A stretch of 10,612 bases of DNA. Origin: Legionellaceae bacterium (GTDB lineage Bacteria > Pseudomonadota > Gammaproteobacteria > Legionellales > Legionellaceae). Below the pieces are notes generated by a model. It searched no databases. It was not told the origin of the DNA and worked only from the letters and a program-made list of their open reading frames with translations. Where the stretch lies: the NCBI GenBank assembly GCA_947505025.1, contig CANNIJ010000055.1, forward strand, positions 1 to 10,612, read 5' to 3'. Both the position numbers and the translations under genes were made by a program. The stretch's first letter is position 1; every line of letters starts with the position of its first letter. Shown piece by piece: positions 7,316 through 10,612 of this stretch.

Positions 7316-8182
7316 TTACACTCCTAGAGATTGGCGAGGATTAAACGGCATGTTATCTGCCATGGTTTTATATAATGCTAATTCTGATTCTGTGTTCGGT
7401 TCTGGCACTACAACTTTTAAAACAACATACTGATCTCCTGGATTAGCACCAGGTAATCCGCGTTTTTTTAACCTTAAAGTATTGCCACCTTGGGATCGTG
7501 GTGGAATTTTTAACTCAACCTTGGCGGCCAAGGTTGGTACCATTACTGTAGCGCCCAATGCAACCTCCCATGGAGTAACTGGCAAGGTTAAGTATATATC
7601 CTGTCCAACCACGTCAAAATAAGGATGTGGATCAATCGCTACCGTGATATATAAATCACCGGCTGGACCACCATGTGGATCTATGGAGCCTTTACCCGCC
7701 AAACGAATTTTCTGTTCGTTTTTAACTCCAGCAGGAATTTTAACACGTAGCTTCTGCTGCGATCTTTCTTGTCCAAGATGAATTTCTTTCACACACCCAG
7801 CAAATGCCTGTTCTAAAGACAGATTTATTCGGCCATGAAGATCAGCAGCACGACGAGATCGTTCATGAAATCGTGCATCAGCAAATAAAGAAGAGAACCA
7901 ATCTTCAGGCATGTCAGCAAAATCAGATGTACTGCCAAAACCAGTATGTGCTGCTGCATGGTCGGCGTCAAACATCCCTACCTGGTCATACTCTGCGCGT
8001 TTTTTTGGATCTTTGAGTACTTCATAGGCTGCACCTAAAGTTTTAAATTGCTCTATTGCTAGAGGATCTTTATTCAAATCAGGATGATATTGACGAGCTA
8101 AACGTCTGTATGCAGTTTTAATTTCTTGTGCACTAGCATCGCGCGCCACACCCATTACTTTATAATAATCATTATCATTCAT
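7316..8182 (-). CDS. cbpA: DnaJ-like co-chaperone / curved-DNA-binding protein CbpA
   Basis: Type II J-domain protein that stimulates DnaK ATPase and, in E. coli, also binds curved DNA in the nucleoid. The J-domain (about 1-70) has the invariant HPD at 33-35. A short G/F-like linker follows (TGFGSTSDFADMPEDWFSSLF), and there is no cysteine-rich zinc domain. The two C-terminal beta-sandwich domains include KIPAGVKNEQKIRLAGKG and GDLYITVAIDPHPYF. The ending MPFNPRQSLGV resembles the DPR-type tail of E. coli CbpA. The 288 residues compare with 306 in E. coli. A candidate AAGGA overlaps the phaC stop but lies 14 bases from the start, longer than ideal, so coupling to phaC translation is plausible. 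The cbpM neighbour supports CbpA over a generic DnaJ. Confidence 0.93.
   Translation of the reverse strand: MNDNDYYKVMGVARDASAQEIKTAYRRLARQYHPDLNKDPLAIEQFKTLGAAYEVLKDPKKRAEYDQVGMFDADHAAAHTGFGSTSDFADMPEDWFSSLFADARFHERSRRAADLHGRINLSLEQAFAGCVKEIHLGQERSQQKLRVKIPAGVKNEQKIRLAGKGSIDPHGGPAGDLYITVAIDPHPYFDVVGQDIYLTLPVTPWEVALGATVMVPTLAAKVELKIPPRSQGGNTLRLKKRGLPGANPGDQYVVLKVVVPEPNTESELALYKTMADNMPFNPRQSLGV
7516..7536. repeat. Near-perfect 21-base palindrome inside cbpA
   Basis: Ten-base arms, CAACCTTGGC at 7516-7525 and GCCAAGGTTG at 7527-7536, flank one central base. It lies in cbpA codons for TLAAKVE in the C-terminal domain. An arm this long can occur by chance once in several windows of this size, so function is not implied. 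Confidence 0.8.
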
Positions 8183-8199
8183 GGTATTTAATTTAATCC

Positions 8200-9903
8200 T
8201 TATTTTTGCAGTACGTATTTGCCGGGTGCTTCTGGCAATGTCTTATCAACGGCTGGAGCATGAATTTGTACAGCACTTGATCTATCAGCCAACCAAGCGT
8301 TCCATGCCAGCCACCAGGAGCCTGAACGTTGTTCAGCGGCTACATACCATTGATCTGGGCCAGTGTAGACAGAACTTCTGGCTGACTCATGATAGCGATA
8401 TGTATGTCCTGGGTGTCCAGGCTCACTTATAATCCCAGTATTATGACCACCGCTGGTTAAAATAAACGTTAATGGACTACGTATCATGAGGTGGGTTTTA
8501 TATACCGATCTCCATGGAGCTACGTGATCTTTTTCCGTACTGACAACAAAAGACGGCACACGAATGTTCTCAGCAACAACCACCTCACCTTCAACCAATA
8601 AACGTCCAGCAGCAAAATCATTATGTAAAAAAAACTTCTCCAGATATTCACTATGCATTTTATACGGCATACGTGTTGCATCAGCATTCCAGGCCAATAA
8701 ATCAATCAATTTAGAGCTGTCTTTATGCATATAATCACGGATGATCTTAGACCATATTAAGTCATAAGACCGTAGCATTTGAAATGAGCCGGCCATTTGT
8801 TTTGTATCTAAATATCCCTGATCCCACATCATGTTTTCTAAAAAAGACAACTCACTTTTATTAATAAATAGCATCAACTCACCCGCTTCGGTAAAATCTC
8901 CTTGCGCGGCTAATAAGGTTAAACTTTTTAATCGTGTATCCTTGTTTTTTGCCATAGCAGCCGCGGTAATCAAGGCTAGCGTACCACCTAAACAATAGCC
9001 CATAAGATGGATCCTAACCTTAGGCCTTTGTTTAGAAACAATATCTATCGCCGACATTGCGCCCAAACGATAATAGTCATCCATGCCAAGATCACGATCT
9101 GCACGTGTTGGATTACGCCAAGAAACCATAAACACGGTATATCCCTGTTTGACCAACCAATCGACCATAGAATTATTAGGCGACAAGTCAAGAATATAAT
9201 ATTTCATAATCCATGCAGGTAATATAAGTAATGGTTCGGTATATACTGTTGCTGTTTGTGCGTCATATTGAATTAATTCGATCAAATGATTTTGAAAAAC
9301 AACTCGACCTGGAGTAATTGCAACTTGCTTGCCGGGCGTGAAGTCCGCCATATTCTCTGGTGGCGTACCGGTAATCCGTGCCATGCTATCTTTAATGGCG
9401 ACTTCAGTTCCATGCAGAATATTTTTACCACCGGCACGATAGGTTTCATAAAATAAATCTGGGTTAGTTAAGATGAAATTAGCAGGTGACCAGGCATCTA
9501 GTCCTTGGCGCACCACAAAAGAGATTAGTGCTTCGGTATGTGCTGCCAATCCAGGTACATTTACTGTGGCTAGTCGCCACCACGCCTCTACGCTCATAAA
9601 ATTCTCAGCAAACATACGCCAAGGCATTTTTTGCCAATTTGCAGAATGAAATCTTACGTCATCGCAAACAACCGAACGCTTTATGGGATAAATGCTGGCA
9701 GCCAAGGTAAGTTCCATACATCGGCCAGGTGACTGTATTAATTGAGAAGCCCAAGAAAAATATGCCGTACGGACGGCTGCTGGGCTGATCCCTGCAGTCA
9801 TTTTTGCTAGTTGTGCTTGCGACCAACGATCCATGAAATTAAAAAAATTATTCTGTTCTGGTGTGGTACTACAAGTACATGCTGGCATTTTAGAATCAAT
9901 CAT
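8200..9903 (-). CDS. phaC: Class I poly(3-hydroxyalkanoate) synthase PhaC
   Basis: Polymerises (R)-3-hydroxyacyl-CoA, typically 3-hydroxybutyryl-CoA, into storage polyester at the granule surface. The 567 residues fit class I synthases. The N-terminal PhaC_N region includes SPANFILTNP, TPGRVVFQNHLIELIQY and YYILDLSPNNS. The alpha/beta-hydrolase core has the lipase-like box GYCLGG with the nucleophile C304, the conserved W405, D459 in EKDHVAPW and H487 in SGGHNTGI. The D-to-H spacing of 28 equals that of the C. necator enzyme (D480, H508). AAGGA 8 bases before the ATG supports the start. No phaA, phaB, phasin or depolymerase gene is visible nearby; instead cbpA follows after 17 bases. Confidence 0.96.
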   Translation of the reverse strand: MIDSKMPACTCSTTPEQNNFFNFMDRWSQAQLAKMTAGISPAAVRTAYFSWASQLIQSPGRCMELTLAASIYPIKRSVVCDDVRFHSANWQKMPWRMFAENFMSVEAWWRLATVNVPGLAAHTEALISFVVRQGLDAWSPANFILTNPDLFYETYRAGGKNILHGTEVAIKDSMARITGTPPENMADFTPGKQVAITPGRVVFQNHLIELIQYDAQTATVYTEPLLILPAWIMKYYILDLSPNNSMVDWLVKQGYTVFMVSWRNPTRADRDLGMDDYYRLGAMSAIDIVSKQRPKVRIHLMGYCLGGTLALITAAAMAKNKDTRLKSLTLLAAQGDFTEAGELMLFINKSELSFLENMMWDQGYLDTKQMAGSFQMLRSYDLIWSKIIRDYMHKDSSKLIDLLAWNADATRMPYKMHSEYLEKFFLHNDFAAGRLLVEGEVVVAENIRVPSFVVSTEKDHVAPWRSVYKTHLMIRSPLTFILTSGGHNTGIISEPGHPGHTYRYHESARSSVYTGPDQWYVAAEQRSGSWWLAWNAWLADRSSAVQIHAPAVDKTLPEAPGKYVLQK

Positions 9904-9935
9904 TGAGCTGATCCTTAACGAACACTATTACTTTT

Positions 9936-9975
9936 AGAATAGCAGATAAAAATCACACCATAGCGCTAATGACAA
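9936..9975 (-). promoter_or_regulatory. Possible phaC promoter
   Basis: Reading on the minus strand, TTGTCA (9970-9975) matches five of six -35 bases and is followed 18 bases later by TTTTAT (9946-9951), a four-of-six -10. An alternative extended -10, TGC-TATTCT, occupies 9936-9944. Either would start a leader of about 25-40 bases before phaC. The 75-base gap to the upstream gene shows no clear terminator. Confidence 0.3.
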
Positions 9976-9983
9976 TGATTATA
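9965..9983. promoter_or_regulatory. Possible Fur-box-like site upstream of phaC
   Basis: Fifteen of 19 bases match the E. coli Fur consensus by direct comparison. The site covers the proposed -35 of phaC and the stop codon of the channel-like gene. In AT-rich DNA a match this good can arise by chance; a second 15-of-19 match falls inside cbpA coding sequence. Confidence 0.2.
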
Positions 9984-10612
9984 AACATAGATGCTCAGCT
10001 AATTCTGTGCCCAAGTACTTTCTACAGATCATCATTTTCTCACCACTCTCGGTTGTTTTAAGGATACTATAGTTAATCTTACTTAAAAGATGTTCGGATC
10101 TTAGATTAAATAAATAGCCTATATTGAAGCTAGGGAGATCTATCTTTGCCAGATATAAATCTAGTGCCTTATGTGTCCTCATATAATTAACCGCAACTGC
10201 TTTGGACATAAAAATAGCATCAACATCATGATTGTTGAGTCTTTTTATCGCATCATCAATCGTAAAATCTAACTGGCCAATATTTAGACCGACTCTTTGC
10301 GCCAAATCCAATGCTAGATTTCCGCCCTGCACATCTACAAATTTATTATCTAAATCAGATAAGTGTAATACATTTTCGCCAGCATCAAGCCATCCGGCAA
10401 CAACAATTGAGGTCATCCCTGCAATCATAGAAAACAGCAGGCCGGTGAAAAATAGAGTCCACAAGACCGAAATAGTACGTACAACTCTTGATGCAGGAAA
10501 AAATGGCGGTGACCTTAAACCATATACTAAGCTGCGCCACAGGATTAATTCAAATGCGCGATAACCACTTAATGCAATTAATTGTTCTTGCTTATCATGC
10601 TCTACAAAATAA
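9979..10612 (-). CDS. Ionotropic glutamate receptor-like channel protein, C-terminal part (5' end beyond window)
   Basis: The frame stays open to the window edge. The stretch often called as a 161-residue gene starts at a TTG (10464) in the middle of a membrane helix, so the true start is outside. Visible order: a pore-helix-like segment (LILWRSLVYGL), a short loop (RSPPFFPASRVVR), a membrane helix (TISVLWTLFFTGLLFSMIAG, about 10405-10476), then a second-lobe SBP_bac_3 domain. That domain shows LSDLDNKFVDVQGGN, IDDAIKRLNNHDVDAIF and a closing GEKMMICRKYLG. A membrane pore placed inside an amino-acid-binding domain is the plan of prokaryotic glutamate-receptor channels such as GluR0. The first ligand lobe and first helix would lie upstream. 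The potassium filter TVGYG is not found where the pore loop should be. A plain solute-binding protein is unlikely given the internal helix. Confidence 0.75.
   Translation of the reverse strand, partial: YFVEHDKQEQLIALSGYRAFELILWRSLVYGLRSPPFFPASRVVRTISVLWTLFFTGLLFSMIAGMTSIVVAGWLDAGENVLHLSDLDNKFVDVQGGNLALDLAQRVGLNIGQLDFTIDDAIKRLNNHDVDAIFMSKAVAVNYMRTHKALDLYLAKIDLPSFNIGYLFNLRSEHLLSKINYSILKTTESGEKMMICRKYLGTELAEHLCL

Noticed and set aside
8158..8176. A second 15-of-19 Fur-box match near the cbpA start.
   Set aside because: It is formed by the codons for NDNDYYK at the cbpA N-terminus, inside coding sequence, and shows how easily such matches arise here.
10232..10564. Plus-strand open frame of 110 codons.
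   Set aside because: It lies opposite the channel-like gene, has no recognisable protein features, and the minus-strand frame has clear SBP and membrane signatures.

Overview
This 10.6 kb window is AT-rich chromosomal DNA from a gammaproteobacterium. The best guess is a Legionellales-like organism (Legionella/Coxiella relatives). The hints are low G+C, type IV pilus genes, a DUF2845-like exported protein, a class I PHA synthase and a CbpA/CbpM pair. The placement is inference; there is no rRNA or other marker here to fix it. Genes are packed tightly, no stretch over 300 bases lacks a gene, and I see no tRNA, rRNA, CRISPR array, insertion sequence or integration site.

Plus strand, 68-3378: pilB (pilus assembly ATPase) overlaps pilD (prepilin peptidase) by 4 bases. 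ppsR (regulator of PEP synthase) follows 12 bases later, with its ribosome binding site lying on the pilD stop. These three look like one transcript. The usual inner-membrane platform gene pilC is missing between pilB and pilD. A perfect 15-bp inverted repeat sits inside pilD over the codons of the first catalytic aspartate.

Plus strand, 3481-7025: an exported DUF2845-like protein made of two related halves, then a 97-residue conserved-looking hypothetical protein, then dacB (penicillin-binding protein 4 type, with an unexplained C-terminal extension of about 120 residues), then rsmA/ksgA (16S rRNA dimethyltransferase), which overlaps dacB by 8 bases.

Minus strand, 6996-9903: phaC (class I polyhydroxyalkanoate synthase), cbpA (DnaJ-like co-chaperone) and cbpM (CbpA modulator) run in that order with gaps of 17 and 2 bases, so they are probably co-transcribed. 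cbpM converges on rsmA and the two reading frames overlap by 30 bases.

Minus strand, 9979 to the window edge: the C-terminal part of a larger gene. The frame is open to the edge. It encodes a pore-like segment, a membrane helix and then the second lobe of an amino-acid-binding (SBP_bac_3) domain, the architecture of prokaryotic ionotropic-glutamate-receptor channels. The potassium filter signature is absent. This and the phaC-cbpA-cbpM group are the most interesting parts of the window. I did not find a convincing wholly new system.
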